Below the pieces are notes generated by a model. It was not told the origin of the DNA. It saw only the letters and a program-made list of their open reading frames with translations, and searched no databases. A DNA stretch of 64,000 bases from Eutreptiella sp. 'Long Island Sound 2002' (taxonomy: Eukaryota; Euglenozoa; Euglenophyceae; Eutreptiales; Eutreptiaceae), in assembly GCA_964036045.1 (NCBI GenBank), contig OZ038378.1, forward strand, positions 36,891,228 to 36,955,227. The letters run 5' to 3'. This document shows positions 11,053-23,300 of this stretch, piece by piece (position 1 is the first letter of the stretch; each line of letters opens with the position of its first letter). Position numbers and translations under genes: made by a program.

Positions 11053-13396
11053 TGAAGCCGGTTCGGACCCCCGTGGCCATCTTTGGGTCACTTGGGGTGT
11101 GTATCTATGTGCCGGCAAGCCGCCATTGGCTGATATCATACTCTCCCATCCACCTGACCTAACCCGATGTGATAGTGTGATAGGTTTGGCCATTCCGGCT
11201 ATGAGCAGCCATATTCAGTACTGAGGCGCCGCCAGCGGAGATCTATATATCAGAATATCAGGAATCAACAGGGTTTTTTTATCATAATGTTTCCGTGATT
11301 TTTCAGCCTTCCGTTCTGATGGTCAATGTATCGGCGACTGTCAGTTGGCTCGCGATTTTGCGGTAACCGAATGGTTAACTGTTATGTACAGATATTTTGG
11401 CGGAAACCCCGATGAAGGGTCAGACTTCATCAGTAAAGGGTTCGTTGCTTCCGCAATTTTCTTATTATACACTCGCAAAATTAATCTGATTTTTTCAGAC
11501 TTTCAGAATCGGATTTTCGACATCGACATCGCCGCACTCGATACGACAAATCTCGAGTGGTCCGACATTTTTCCCCGATCACGAATCAACCTTCCTTTTG
11601 TTATGCCCTTCGTTTTGCTTAGAGATATAGGTGAAACAAAGTTGATTCGTGAGGCCACTTTGAAAGGTCATATCTCAGGCTCACCGCGAGTAGTCTCAAT
11701 TTCGAGAATTGGGTTGGAACTGCATAGGTCTCAACTTAATTTAGGAAGCGTCAAACGCCTTTGGTGTGTACACATGCTTGGTATAGCAAGGGATAATGGT
11801 CAAGAGGGTAGAAAGTGATATATAACTCTTGGACCGTGCAAGCGAATATTTTAATGCGACTTTCGAGTGTACCGCATGAGTGTTGGGGTTGCATAGCAAC
11901 TTTTTTTGGGTTCCTACGTATTTTTAACGTGAAGTTATGTCCATGGAGGGTCATGGCATATCATGGTGGGAGCCACTTTTGAGGGTATGTGTTAAATGCA
12001 TGGTATGTGCTTCGATATGCTCACGCCCATGTTATATATCTCCGTTTGTAGGAAGATATATGGAGTCATACGTGGCAAGGGCTTCGCCCATGTCCCAATG
12101 GTGAACTCCATAGCGCTAGACTAAGTCTATCGCTCATATAGTGCATGTGGGAGGGCTTACGAAGCGACCCACAAGCGCCAATATCAATTTTCCCATTTTC
12201 ATGGTGCGTGTTGGGAGGAGGTTTGAAGGTGTCCTTATGCGTTCATATGGGGATCCAAGTGGGGGGATTGTTTGCATATGGTCCCGAGCAATTGTGTTTT
12301 GAGTCATAGGTTGACACCATGGGTGAGCGAAGTTATATACTATTGTAATTATCTTGAATTTGGCATTATTTGCATGTTTTTGACCTCATTTTATGCTCAT
12401 TTTTGTGTTTTATGTGCTCAACTGGTCGGCTAACAGTAAAGTGCCCAGAGATCCGTGAACTATGGTATGTTGCTTAGATGTTGGCATATGATTCGGTGTT
12501 GTACCTCACCATATGCCGGATCACATGGTCACTTTGGCTTGGCACACGAGGCCTCACAACATTAGGTCTCAAATTCATGAGCTGACTTGTGAAGCATGTC
12601 ATGTACATAACCGGAGGGGTTTCGGAGCCAATGATGGCATATTCTTGGGCATGGACTTCTGGTCTATATCACCCTTGTATACTACTTTCCGGTTTGACAC
12701 ATGCATGGAGCATTTGAATATTTGCCGTATGCATATTTCAGTATATAATTGAATTTTGGGCATAATGATGTGATTTGCCTGATTTTGCCATGTTGTGAGG
12801 TCATCTTCGTGGGGCAGTTCTCGAAGCCCATTCGACTCCAAGTCCAACCAAGGTTATGTCAGGGTAGGGCATGGTCCTGAGTGCCACTCTAGGCCACGAC
12901 ACGCCACCTCCCCCATTGGGCTAGGATTTATAGGCTTGGGAGTGAACATATTTTTGGGGTTTGTGTAGTGACTTTTGACACATGGCATTTAGCCATCTGA
13001 CTTGACTGGGTTCAGGGCATCATGTTGGTGAGTCAGTGGAAGGTTTGAGTCCAGGGAATGAGGGGTCTATGGCTGAGTCTATGTAGGTTTACCTCTTTCC
13101 CCAACTTTGCTTTATTTGTGTTCATATGCCAATTTCAGGGCTTTCCTCTTTGGTGCAATTCTTGTACATGCCCGCCACCGTGAGACGACCGGTGTGCTGA
13201 ACGGAAGCCAGCAGAGTGGATTGGATTGTTGCTGTATTTGTGGGATCTGGTTGCTATTCAGGGTTGAAGGAGGATTGTATTTTCTATATTTTTGGATTTT
13301 GAACCCTGGAATTTGAGGAATGCAATCGTTGATCCGGAGTAAATCAGCAGGGGTAACAGGCGGAAGGGGCACAGCGGGGGCCGGTCCTGGTAGGGA
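11053..13396 (+). repeat. 3' LTR of Ty3-I copy A (last 9 bp missing)
   Basis: It begins TGAAGCCGG immediately after the polypurine tract and matches both LTRs of copy B up to GGTAGGGA, where the final CCTTCTTTA is absent. ORFs inside (for example 11345-11818) differ between LTR copies by indels and are not genes. Confidence 0.9.
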
Positions 13397-13875
13397 AGTC
13401 CCGGTTGAACATCTCCCGAGACATCGGGGAGTTTAGCCGGACTTCCCTGACCTCCTTGAGGGAGGCCAATGCCTGTCTCAAGGGAGAGCTGAAGGTTCCC
13501 CATGCTGAGGGTGACGCCAAGGACAAGAGGATTGCATACCTGGAGACCAGGTTGGCCGATGCCACCACAAGTGCCCATGACTGGCACCTCAGGGCCAAGG
13601 AGTTGGAGACGCAACTCCAAGCAGCCAGGGCCAACGAGGAGTGGGCGAGGTCCATTGTGGCCCATAGTGTCACACCGAGTGCACCCCCACCCCAAGGGTC
13701 TGGGGGTCAGGGCAGTTGGAGTCAGGGCACTCAGTCCGCCTCCCCAGCACGTGGCCTGCCCCCAAAAGCCGCAATGACTACCCCCATCCGACCCCGCCCT
13801 TGCAGCTTTATGCCGAGAGTTGGTGTACCGCAAGGTGCACATCTTGGGTGTACAAGTGCACAATGTGCAGTTTAG
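13397..13875 (+). pseudogene. Coiled-coil ORF fragment, possibly gag of another retroelement
   Basis: It opens directly at the broken LTR end, with no clear ATG, and runs to TAG at 13873. The peptide has heptad-like helices (RIAYLETRLADATTSAHDWH, LETQLQAARANEEWA) and then a Gly/Ser/Pro-rich stretch. A similar helix-plus-linker style occurs in the N-terminal half of Ty3-I gag, but no capsid or zinc-knuckle motif is present. I infer a gag remnant; function is not established. Confidence 0.35.
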
Positions 13876-14395
13876 GGCTACAGGGACACGCAAGCAGAGG
13901 AAGGATTGGCGCTTTGCGCGCTTGTGCAGCGGCAATGAAAGGCAAAGGGAGCTAATTTGCCTTTCAAATGCACATGCGCATGCGAATTTTCCAAGGTGGT
14001 TCCATTGGAGCACCATTCAAGTTGTACAATGCGATACTTCACAAAGAATGCCGGGCCATCGCCATATGAGGGATCCTTCTCTGCTTTCCGCCATATGCGT
14101 TGTCGGGGCGCATGGTGGTGGTGAGGTCTGTGTTGAAACAGGTGGAGTGCTCCATAGTCCCATGCAAGGGACCCCGATGCGGTTGGATGTACATGGAGGT
14201 GGTGTTGTGGATGCGAAGGCCTACAAGGGCTGGCCGGGTGTGGTTTTCAACTCCAAAGCCCACCACGGGCCTGCCCCACGGAGGGGGGAGCGCTATGCCA
14301 TTGTTTTCTACAATGGGTGTAACACAGATTACCTCCCGGATGAGTCTGTTGATGAGTTATTGGCCTATGGCTTTCGTCCTTGGGGCCACTAGTGA
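13788..14395 (+). CDS. 2-oxoglutarate/Fe(II) oxygenase-like core (TET/JBP-like?), fragment
   Basis: The frame may start at ATG 13820 or after a possible CTTGCAG acceptor near 13808. It reads TIQVVQCD, then GHRHMRDPSLLSAICVVG, GGGEVCVE, and near the end HHGPAPRRGERYAIVFY. In double-stranded beta-helix oxygenases this order (HxD, small-residue strand, GGxL, then H followed about ten residues later by R) marks iron and 2-oxoglutarate binding, and the spacing resembles TET/JBP-type enzymes. The first metal motif is not a clean HxD here, so activity is doubtful. It ends GGC CAC TAG TGA, two stops in a row. The last 45 codons recur at 39400-39540. Palindromic GTATAC iterons follow within 10 bp. Assignment is by eye only. 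Confidence 0.4.
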
Positions 14396-15021
14396 GCACC
14401 GTATACTACTAGTATACGGCCGTATACCTCCGAGTATACGGCCGTATACCTGGAAGTATACGGCCGTATACTCGAAGTATACGGCGAAAGATTTGTGCTG
14501 AATCCTACATGCTGTGCGCCTGTTGCATGCGCCTGTACGCACGGTTCCATTGGGCAACTGGCCCACATATGCCTGGCACATGTTTCTGCAGCAATCATTG
14601 TTACAAATATGTTTACGAATGCCCTTTCGAAGGAGAAGGGGCTCTGTTTGGAGAGTATTTTGATGAATTCCGATGAGGGCTTTGTTTGAAAGCACATCAC
14701 TTTGGGGATCATTGATCACAATACACATCCGCCTTGTGTATTGCTTGCCGTCGCCGGTTGAGGCCTCCGTTGGCTTCCTGTTGGTGGTTGGAGGGTATTT
14801 TGTCAAAAGGCTTTTTTTTACCAAATGTTCGTCCCCCTCCTTCTACCGTCGTTGTTGGCCCCGCCTGATTAGAGCTCTACACTTCCTGGGGTAGCCCGAC
14901 TTCGTTATCGAACGTCGGTACATACATTGGTCTGAGTGGTGGAAATTCCCGATTTTGCACCGTGACAGGTATGATTTCACTGCAGCCCATTGACAGGGTC
15001 CTGTAGCACCTGCTGCTGCTC
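14256..15021. repeat. Segment X copy 1, left part (interrupted by Ty3-I copy B)
   Basis: It covers the end of the oxygenase-like ORF, the iterons and about 530 bp of unassigned sequence ending CTGCTGCTGCTC. It matches 39405-40171 almost base for base. The right part of this copy resumes at 38948, after the nested retrotransposons. The segment includes a block at about 14698-14830 that recurs at 39848 and 45964. Confidence 0.85.
14402..14486. repeat. GTATAC palindromic iterons (copy 1)
   Basis: Eight GTATAC hexamers lie in about 85 bp, including three copies of the perfect 16-bp palindrome GTATACGGCCGTATAC separated by 5-6 bp. The same block occurs at 39551-39635 and a variant at 46366-46436. 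Confidence 0.9.
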
Positions 15022-17370
15022 TGAAGCCGGTTCGGACCCCCGTGGCCATCTTGGGGTCACTTGGGGTGTGTATCTAGGTGCCGGCAAGCCGCCATTGGCT
15101 GATATCATACTCTCCCATCCACCTGACCTAACCTGATGTGATAGTGTGATAGGTTTGGCCATTCCGGCTATGAGCGGCCATATTCAGTACCGAAGCGCCG
15201 CCAGCTGAGATTTATATATCAGAATATCAGGAATCAACAGGGTTTTATTATCATAATGTTTCCGTAATTTTTCAGCCTTTCGTTCTGATGGTCAATGTAT
15301 CGGCGACTGTCAGTTGGCTCGCGATTTTGCGGTAACCGAATGGTTAACCGTTATTTACAGATATTTTGGCGGAAACCCCGATGAAGGGTCAGATTTCATC
15401 AGTAAAGGGTTCGTTGCTTCCGCAATTTTCTAAATATGCACTCGAAATTTTATTCTGAATTTTTCGCGATGTCGAAATCGGATTTTCGACTTCGACATCG
15501 CCGCACTTGATTTGGTCTTCTTCGAGTGATCATACTCTTTTCCCTATGCCGGAATCAGGTTTCCCTTGTACTTGCCACCCATTTGACTTGGAGATATAAG
15601 GGAAACAAAAGTGAATCGTGGGACCACTTTGAAGGGCCATATCTACGCGCGAGTGTGAGGAAAGAGAATAAGGAAGGTTGCGTTGCAAGCGCCTTGGTCT
15701 CAAGTTGATTTAGGAAGCATCAAACGCCTTTGTTGTGTACACATGCCCGGTGTAGCAAGGGATAATGGTCAAGAGGGTGGAAAGTGATATATAACTCGTG
15801 GACCGTGCAACCGAATATTTTATTGCGACTTTCGAGTGTACCGCATGAGTGTTGGGGTTGCATAGATACTTTCCTTGGGTTCCTACGTATTTTTAACGTG
15901 AAGTTATGTCCATGGAGGGGCATGGCATACCATGGTGGGAGCCATTTTTGATGGTATGTGTTATATTCATGGTATGTGCTTCGATAGGCTCGCGCCCATG
16001 TTATATATCTTTGTGTGGCCGAAGAGATGGGGAGCCACACGTGACAAGGGCTTTGCCCATGTCCCAATTGTGGAAATCAAAGCGCCAGACTAAGTCTACC
16101 GCTTATGTATTGCTCATGGTATGTTTGGCAAAGAGATCCATGAGTGCACTCCCATTTTCATGGGGCATGTAGATATGGGTGGCGAAGGTATCTCCATGCG
16201 CCCGATTGGGGATCCAAGGGGGGGAATTGTTGGCAAATGGTTCAACTCATTTGTATATTGAACCATGCGCGGATATCATGGGTGAGCATAGAGATATACT
16301 ATCATGACAACTTTGTATTTGGACATATTTTCATGTTTTTGACCTCATTTTATGCTCATTTTTGTGTTTTATGTGCTCAACTGGTCGGCTAACAGTAAAG
16401 TGCCTAGAGCTCCGTGAACTATGGTATGTTGCTTATATGTTGGCATATGCTTCGGTGTTGCACCTCACCATATGCCGGATCACGTGGTCACTTTGGCTTG
16501 GCACGCGAGGCCTCACAAAATTAGGTCTCAAACTCATGAGCTGACTTGTGAAGCATGTCATGTACATAACCGGAGGGGTTTCGGAGCGAATGATGGCATA
16601 TTCTTGGGCATGGACCTTTGGTCTATATCACCCTTGTATATTACTTCCTGGTTTGACACATGCATGGAGCATTTGGATATTTGCCGTATGCATTTTTGAG
16701 TATATAATTGATTTTTGGGCATAATGATGTGATTTGCCTGATTTTTCCATGTTGTGAGGTCAACATCATGGGGCAGTTCTCCAAGCCCAATCGACTCCAA
16801 GTCCAACCAAGGTTTTGTCAGGGTAGGGCGTGGTCCTGAGTGCCACTCTAGGCCATGACACGCCACCTCCCCTATTGGGCTAGGATTTATAGGCTTGGGA
16901 GTGAACACATTTTTGGGGTTTGTGTAGTGATTTTTGACACATGGCATTCAGCCATCTTATTTGATTGGGTTCAAGGCATCATGTTGGTGAGTCAAGGGAA
17001 GGTCTTGAGTCCAGGGAATGAGGGGTCTATGACTGTGATTGTGTATGTTTACCTCTTTCCCCTACTTTGCTTTATTTGTGTTCATATGCCAATTTCAGGG
17101 CTTTCCTCTTTGGTGCAATTCTTGTACATGCCCGCCACCGTGGGACGACCGGTGTGCTGAACGGAAGCCCGCAGTGTGGATTGGATTATTGCTGGATTTG
17201 TGGGATCTGGTTGCTGTTCAGGGTTGAAGGAGGATTGTATTTTATTTTCTATATTTTTGGATTTGGAACCCTGGATTTTGATAAATGCAATCGTTGAGCA
17301 GGAGCAAATCGGCAGGGGTTACAGGCGGAAGGGGCACAGCAGGGGCCGGTCCTGGTAGGGACCTTCTTTA
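15022..17370 (+). repeat. 5' LTR of Ty3-I copy B
   Basis: It starts TGAAGCCGG and ends CCTTCTTTA immediately before the primer-binding site. It contains the gag start codon at 17285. Compared with the 3' LTR there are scattered substitutions (for example around 15305-15370), so insertion was not very recent. Short ORFs within it are not genes. Confidence 0.92.
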
Positions 17371-20300
17371 TGGTAGCAGAGGCGTACCTGCTGCCCCTAC
17401 CTACCGCCGACCCGGGGACTTGGGCCCTTATGAGCCCTGCCCAAGTACGCCCCGGGTGCGTATTGTGGACTCGGTGGAGACCACGCCGGAGATTGGAGCC
17501 ATAGAAGAGCCAAGACGTTCAAGAGCATGGCGAACTCCGGAAGGTGAAGCCCGAAGAGAAGTACGACATTCGGGAAGAGGAGGACTTGACATGGAGGATC
17601 TGGTCTCCATGTGTGAGCATCGCTGCCGAAAGGCATGCAACCTCCGCTCCGATGCGGAGGACTCTGAGGAGGCCTGCCATTCAGGCAGCAGTGGAGGACG
17701 GGCCCGGCGCTACCGGAAGCGCGGGTCACCCAAGTCCGCGGCAAGGGACCCCGGGGCTATGGACACGGATTCCAGCCCGGTCAGGGTGTGGGAATCCGAG
17801 GGGCACTCCGAGGGCTATCGGACAGCCTATGAGCCACCTTCAGAGTCGGAGATGTCCGCGCCGATCGCCAGGGCGCATACGGCCCCCGAGCCTGCCCTGA
17901 AGCACGACGCCGAGGGCTTGGAGAGGCCCGCCAGGGCCCGGACGGCACCTGTGCCCCGGCACACGGGACCAGAGACGGACGCCATAGGCGATACGCCCAT
18001 GGGCGACGAGTCTGAGGTGCCGGGAACCGCGGGATGCGCCGGATCAGGCGGAAGGCAGGCTGAGTGCCACTGCGAGCACGTGTCCTTCCTCATGGGCAAG
18101 TACCCAAAGATGGGGATTGACGCCATCGTGCATCGCCTAGACCGGCTGGACAACGCGAAGGACGGTCTAGAGGAGGACTTCGCCGGGATCCTGCATGACC
18201 AGTCGGCCGCGGAGAAAGACATGGAGGAGCTGCGAGCGGAACGGGACCGGTACCGGGAGAATCTGGAGCTGGCCCTGGAGAAGCAGCAGCGAGTGGTGGA
18301 CAGCCTCCTCCACCTGGTGGAGGACATGTTGGGACGCCTGAAAAGGCTGGAGGAGCTACAGCCCCTTGTCTCAGGTCCGGAGCTCCCGGCAAAGCCGGCC
18401 GCGGTAGAGCTGGTGGAGCGGGTTAAGACCCTCAGGAGCGCCATGGAGAAACCCATGGGCGGCCCTGCAGAGGCACCATACGCGCCTCCGCGTGTTGACC
18501 CGGGTGCGCTGCCGTTTGTTCCCATGTTCAGCGAATCCACACTGCTCGGGGAACACACGGCACCGGCTGGGTCCATGCGGGAAGGGCACGTAACCACGGA
18601 CCCGAGGAGCCTGACGGTACAGATGTCCCATGCCGCCCAGGATGTACCGATCACGACGAATATGGTAGTTTATGCGGAAGAGGAGATCGAGAGCCAGACC
18701 ATGCAGGGGCGAACCATGGGAAGCGCCGACGGACATGGTCGAGGTCATCCAGGCGGAAACCTGTGGGCAAAGGACCCCAATACGGGGATATGGACGGCCG
18801 ATGGAGCAAATCCTTCCCGCATTCCAAACCCCATGGGTTCAGGCCCAACTGGACCGCACTCCACGGAGGAGAGGGATGTACGGGGAGTGTACTCACACCC
18901 CCCGGCCACAGGTGGTATCCGTCTCGGTGGAGTGGTGGCTGGAAACGTCGGAGACGCCATCAGGATTGACGACCTCAGGGGAATCAAAATCCCCTACTAC
19001 GATGGCAACCCCTCCAACCTGGACAACTTCATCCTGGATTGGGAGGACTTCGCCGAGGAGGTCGTCGGCGAGATGCGGGGAGCGCCGCGGGATAAGTGGG
19101 TATGCCGGACATTCCCACAGCGGCTGGCGCAGGACCTGAAGGAGGAGCTGCGGGATCAGATCCGGGAAGGACTGATCAGGACGGAGCAGGCCTGCTTCCA
19201 GTGGTTGGAGGATGAGGAGCGGGTGGACGCTCCGAACCAGAAGCTCGAGGACTTGTGGTCCATCCCGCTGCCGCTGGACCGCGGTGAGTTGCGGGTCCGG
19301 GAGTGGAACCGGGATCTGCGGAAGTACCGACGGAGCCTCAAGCTGGTGGAGGACTGGAACGAGTCCAGCGAGATCCGCCACCTGCTGATGGACGTCCTCC
19401 CCAGCAACTGGAAGAGGGGAGTGGAGGACGAGGAGAAGAAGCGGGCCAAGAAGCGGGTGGCGGTGAGGATCATGGCGGCAGAGGATACCCATGCGGGTAT
19501 CATGGAGTTCTTCAGGAGGAACCTGGGCGAGCCCAACCGGATGTTTGGACTGAAGAACGCCGTGTACGTGGAGGTATTTGGAGACTCCGTGGGGCAAAGG
19601 TTGCTGCGCCTCAACAACGTGGAGTGGAGGCGCGGAGAGCCACTGAGGATGCAGGTCATCTTCGCCCGCATGAGCCTGGACGAGATCGTGAAGTACATCA
19701 CGGTGGAGTTGAAGCTCAATGCGAAGAACGAGGCCCACGTGCAGGATCGACATGGTCATGGACAACGAGGCCACCGAGAAGACTGCCATCATCGAGAGAT
19801 CCAAGAGGACACGGCCAACTCCGCGGAGGATGGTAGTGGAAGTGGCCAAGACCACTGGTCCCTGGAGGATCACGAGGAGGCCCATTTCTTCGCGTTTGTG
19901 GCGCACAACGTGAGGGACCATGGGCAGGATCGGTCCACATGGAGCCGGCTGGGACCCAAGAAGGGCAACGCGCCAAGGAGGATTGGGAACCCACCGCTCT
20001 CGTTCCGGGAGTACAGGTCTCAGCACGACGGGTGCTGGGTCTGTTATGGCAAGCGTAACAACCATGCACATGACCACCGTCAGTGCAAGGTGTATGAGGC
20101 GGACAAGAAGGCCTACTTCGCCGCTCACCCCGAGAAGAAGCCCAAGGAGCAGCGGATTTCCGATTGGAAGGCGAAGGGCGGGGACGGGGGAAAAGGCCAA
20201 GGCAAAGGCCAAGGAAAAGGCGGAGGAAGAGGCTATGGTGGTGGACCTGGCCAAGACCGACGAGTGAGGTCGATCGAGGAAGTTGCTGAGGACATGTTGA

Positions 20301-20389
20301 GGACGTTGGAGGAACTCAAAGCCCAGCAACGTGGTGGACAAAGTCCTGGCGGATCGCAGCCAGAAGGGGCTGCGGGAAGTCAAGTTTAG
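17285..20389 (+). CDS. gag: Ty3-I gag polyprotein, starting inside the LTR
   Basis: The 1034-codon frame starts at ATG 17285, 86 bp inside the 5' LTR, passes through the primer-binding site and ends at TAG 20387-20389, followed in the same frame by pol. Residues 1-300 are low complexity and charged; about 310-380 are coiled coil (MEELRAERDRYRENLELALE); about 560-820 resemble a Ty3 capsid (IPYYDGNPSNLDNFILDWED); about 910-930 form a zinc-knuckle-like CWVCYGKRNNHAHDHRQC; the C terminus is Lys/Gly-rich. Gag coats the element's RNA in cytoplasmic particles. A later in-frame Met cannot be excluded as the true start, since a start inside the LTR needs transcription to begin upstream of 17285. Confidence 0.85.
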   Translation: MQSLSRSKSAGVTGGRGTAGAGPGRDLLYGSRGVPAAPTYRRPGDLGPYEPCPSTPRVRIVDSVETTPEIGAIEEPRRSRAWRTPEGEARREVRHSGRGGLDMEDLVSMCEHRCRKACNLRSDAEDSEEACHSGSSGGRARRYRKRGSPKSAARDPGAMDTDSSPVRVWESEGHSEGYRTAYEPPSESEMSAPIARAHTAPEPALKHDAEGLERPARARTAPVPRHTGPETDAIGDTPMGDESEVPGTAGCAGSGGRQAECHCEHVSFLMGKYPKMGIDAIVHRLDRLDNAKDGLEEDFAGILHDQSAAEKDMEELRAERDRYRENLELALEKQQRVVDSLLHLVEDMLGRLKRLEELQPLVSGPELPAKPAAVELVERVKTLRSAMEKPMGGPAEAPYAPPRVDPGALPFVPMFSESTLLGEHTAPAGSMREGHVTTDPRSLTVQMSHAAQDVPITTNMVVYAEEEIESQTMQGRTMGSADGHGRGHPGGNLWAKDPNTGIWTADGANPSRIPNPMGSGPTGPHSTEERDVRGVYSHPPATGGIRLGGVVAGNVGDAIRIDDLRGIKIPYYDGNPSNLDNFILDWEDFAEEVVGEMRGAPRDKWVCRTFPQRLAQDLKEELRDQIREGLIRTEQACFQWLEDEERVDAPNQKLEDLWSIPLPLDRGELRVREWNRDLRKYRRSLKLVEDWNESSEIRHLLMDVLPSNWKRGVEDEEKKRAKKRVAVRIMAAEDTHAGIMEFFRRNLGEPNRMFGLKNAVYVEVFGDSVGQRLLRLNNVEWRRGEPLRMQVIFARMSLDEIVKYITVELKLNAKNEAHVQDRHGHGQRGHREDCHHREIQEDTANSAEDGSGSGQDHWSLEDHEEAHFFAFVAHNVRDHGQDRSTWSRLGPKKGNAPRRIGNPPLSFREYRSQHDGCWVCYGKRNNHAHDHRQCKVYEADKKAYFAAHPEKKPKEQRISDWKAKGGDGGKGQGKGQGKGGGRGYGGGPGQDRRVRSIEEVAEDMLRTLEELKAQQRGGQSPGGSQPEGAAGSQV
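17371..17383 (+). other. Primer-binding site, initiator tRNA-Met type
   Basis: TGGTAGCAGAGGC is complementary to a tRNA 3' end of the form GCCTCTGCTACCA, as in eukaryotic initiator tRNA-Met. It directly follows the LTR. It also lies inside the gag frame, where it is read as part of the peptide YGSRG. Confidence 0.85.
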
Positions 20390-23300
20390 AGGAGCCCCCA
20401 CGGGAGTGGAACCTTGGAGGTCTCTCCTCCGAAGATCAGTGGAATCCCTGAGAAAGCAAAGGCACATCGGTTGCCGAAGAAGGCTCCGGAAGAGCCAAAA
20501 CCACTGAGTTTCGCCACTCCCAACCCCTGGAGCGCCCTGCCAAGGGAAGTACACGTGGGTACGGGATATGGCAAGAAGGAAGGAGCGACCACGGAGAGCC
20601 CCGTGGACGGGCAGGACCAACCCAAGATCTACACCATCCGTGACCATACCCTTGAAGTCCTGATGCACCCGGACGTGCTAAAGTTGCATGCCGTGAGAGT
20701 CGTCCATACACCTCATGGCGACGAGCGGCAGTTGAACTTGAAAGTGCGAGTACGGTGCGGACGAGAGGAGAAGTTGGTGGATGTGTTAGTGGATACGGGT
20801 GCCCAGGTGAGCCTGGTCCGGAGAGGGTTGTTCAAGGAGGAACTCCTGCAGCCCAGCCGGAGACCGGTCCGCCTGAAGGTCGCCAACGGAGAGATTATGG
20901 GTGGCGGCACCCATGAGGCCACCATCAGTATGGAATTCTGGGAGCATGAGCGCTTGAACCGCCCTGATCAGGCGAAGAGAAGCACTCTATCCGGGAACTT
21001 TCATGTGGCCGACATTACTGATTGGGATATGATCATGGGGTATGACTTCATGGTGGTAAACGCCATTGGAGCCCTTCCCCATCGTGCAACGCTGGTTCGG
21101 GAGGATGATGAATGCCTCACATGGCTGTCCACGGACTATGCAGGCGGATCATCCCAATGGAATGCTGAGGAAGAGGATCGGATCGTCCAAGCGGTGCAAG
21201 CTGTGGGTGCCAAGTCCAGAGGAGACCGTAGAGTTCAGCTCACGGAGTATGGAATGGCGCCGCAGGTGTATACCAGGATGATCCAGACGCTGGGAGCCGA
21301 AGCGCCCGAGACGGACGTCCTTGCTTCCCGGGATGCCCCACTTCTGAGGAAGTGTAGGCGGCACTGGCATCGAGGAGACTCAGCCTGGCACCGGCATTGG
21401 GGTTTGAAGGAGTGGGGACCCATGTATTGGCATGGCTCCCTGGACAATACCAGACGTACGGTGGGGAAGATCATCGCGGATAGGGCGAAGGGGATCCTGG
21501 TCATAACCGGCATAGGATCCACCCCATGTCCGCTGGAGGGTCTCAAGTCGACGCTGGACTCCATCACCCTGAACAAGATGTCATTCGGGCCAGAGGAGGA
21601 GTTGTTCATCGACGCCAAGGGTGTATCAATGCCCTGCCCGGGTCAAGCGTGGGGTACCAAGGCTTTCCTGGTGGATGGGGCGCAAGCCCAGCCCACGGGT
21701 GATGAAGCATTCATCCGTAGGGTGGAGGCGGTGCCCATGAAGGTCATGTTTGAGCCCAAGGAGGGGACGGATCAGCCAATTGATGGCATTGACGTCCTGT
21801 CCCACGCCGAGATGGACGACGTCGTCAACTACATGCGGATGGGGATGCACGAACGTGTGGCAGCCAAGAGGAGGCGGGCCATGGTCACATCTCCGCATTG
21901 GTGGGACGGCAAGTACGAGAAAGATGAGTTCGTGGCGAGGGTCATGGATCACATCGCGGACCAATACGATGGTCCGGTTGGGTTGGACCCACCAACGTGG
22001 GGTTTTCCAAGAGTGGGAACCGGTAGCGACGAGCACCAGCCCGAGGCCGCAAATTTTCGAAGATTATCGGTCGGAAGCGTGCCCCACGACGATGAAGACG
22101 GTATATCGGACGAGGAGAAGTCGGATTCAGACCCGGAAGAGGCCTACACCGCAGTGCGGTCGGTTGTATCGATACCGAAGCAAGCGGCTGAAGAGGCCCA
22201 GGAGAACCCGAAGGTCGCCGAGTTGAAGGAGAGGCTGATCAATGCCTATCCGCGGCTATTCAGTGGCGTCGCCAACAAGAACCCTCCAGATCGTGAGAGG
22301 TTTGGCACAGGGAAGATCAAGCTGAAGTCGAACCCCAAGATCTATCGTCATCGGGAGTACCAACTTCAGGGCGATCGGGCCGAGGCCATGAAGAAGCTGT
22401 TGGCCGAGTTCATTGAGCGGGGATGGATCGAACCCTCCGACAATGAGTGGGCCAGCCCAGCCTTCATCGTGCCCAAGAAGGAGGAGGGCGAGTGGAGGTT
22501 GGTGGTTGATTACAGAGGTTTGAACGAGCAGACCGAGCACGACTCGTACTCGCTTCCCCTGATCGACTCCATCCTCCAAAAACAACAGAAAAAGCGGATT
22601 TTCACGGTGTTGGATCTGAAACACGGTTATCACCAGATGCCGCTACACCCAGACTCCAGGCCCTGCACGGCGATGTCGACGCCGCTAATGCCCGTGCAGT
22701 GGAAAGTGGTGCCTTTGGGCGCCAAGAATGGCAACGCCGCTTTCCAGCGCATGATGGAGGACCTACTCGGTCCTGTCCGGGACTGTGCCGATCCCTTCGT
22801 GGATGACATCATCATAGGGTCCGGGTAGGAGAACATGACTGAGGACGAGCTCATCAACGCGCATGAGAAGGATCTGCGCCGAGTGCTCAGCGAGTTGGAC
22901 AAGCACAACATGGTGTGCAAGCCCACCAAAGCCTCACTCTTCGTGAAGCAAGTGAGTTCGCGGGTCACGTGGTTGGTCACGGGCAACGCCGTCCCATGCC
23001 TGGGAAGCTGGCGTCCCTGCACCACTGGGAGAAGCCCCAGACCATCAGCGAACTCAGGTCCTTCATGGGGTTCTGCAATTACTATTCGGGCTATGTCCGG
23101 ATGTATGCAGAACTGTCGGGGCCGCTGCACAAGATGCTGCAAGTGGGGAAGTTCGATGGCCGGAAGGGGAGCAAGAAGAAGCTTGCCTGGACCCCTGAGG
23201 CTGAAGATGCGTTCAACCGCCTGAAGGAGCGACTCCTGGGGCAGTTGGGGCTGTTCCTGGTGGACCCGGACAAGGGATTCGTGCTACGGACAGACGCCTC

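Larger units (their letters stand above)
6267..13396 (+). mobile_element. Ty3-I copy A: 5'-truncated Ty3/gypsy chromovirus
   Basis: Homology to copy B starts abruptly at 6267 (equivalent to 21067), so the 5' LTR, gag and protease are missing. What remains is the Dam-like domain, RT, RNase H, integrase, chromodomain, 3' untranslated region, polypurine tract and a 3' LTR that lacks its last nine bases. The junction at 6267 shows no LTR end or target duplication, so this is a deletion or recombination product. Confidence 0.9.

Noticed and set aside
11345-11818. 157-codon ORF within the Ty3-I LTR
   Set aside because: The homologous stretches of the other two LTRs carry indels and stops; there is no conserved peptide.
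18893-20668. 591-codon minus-strand ORF opposite gag
   Set aside because: It is the antisense of the Ty3-I gag C terminus and the gag-pol junction; high GC in third positions keeps it open.
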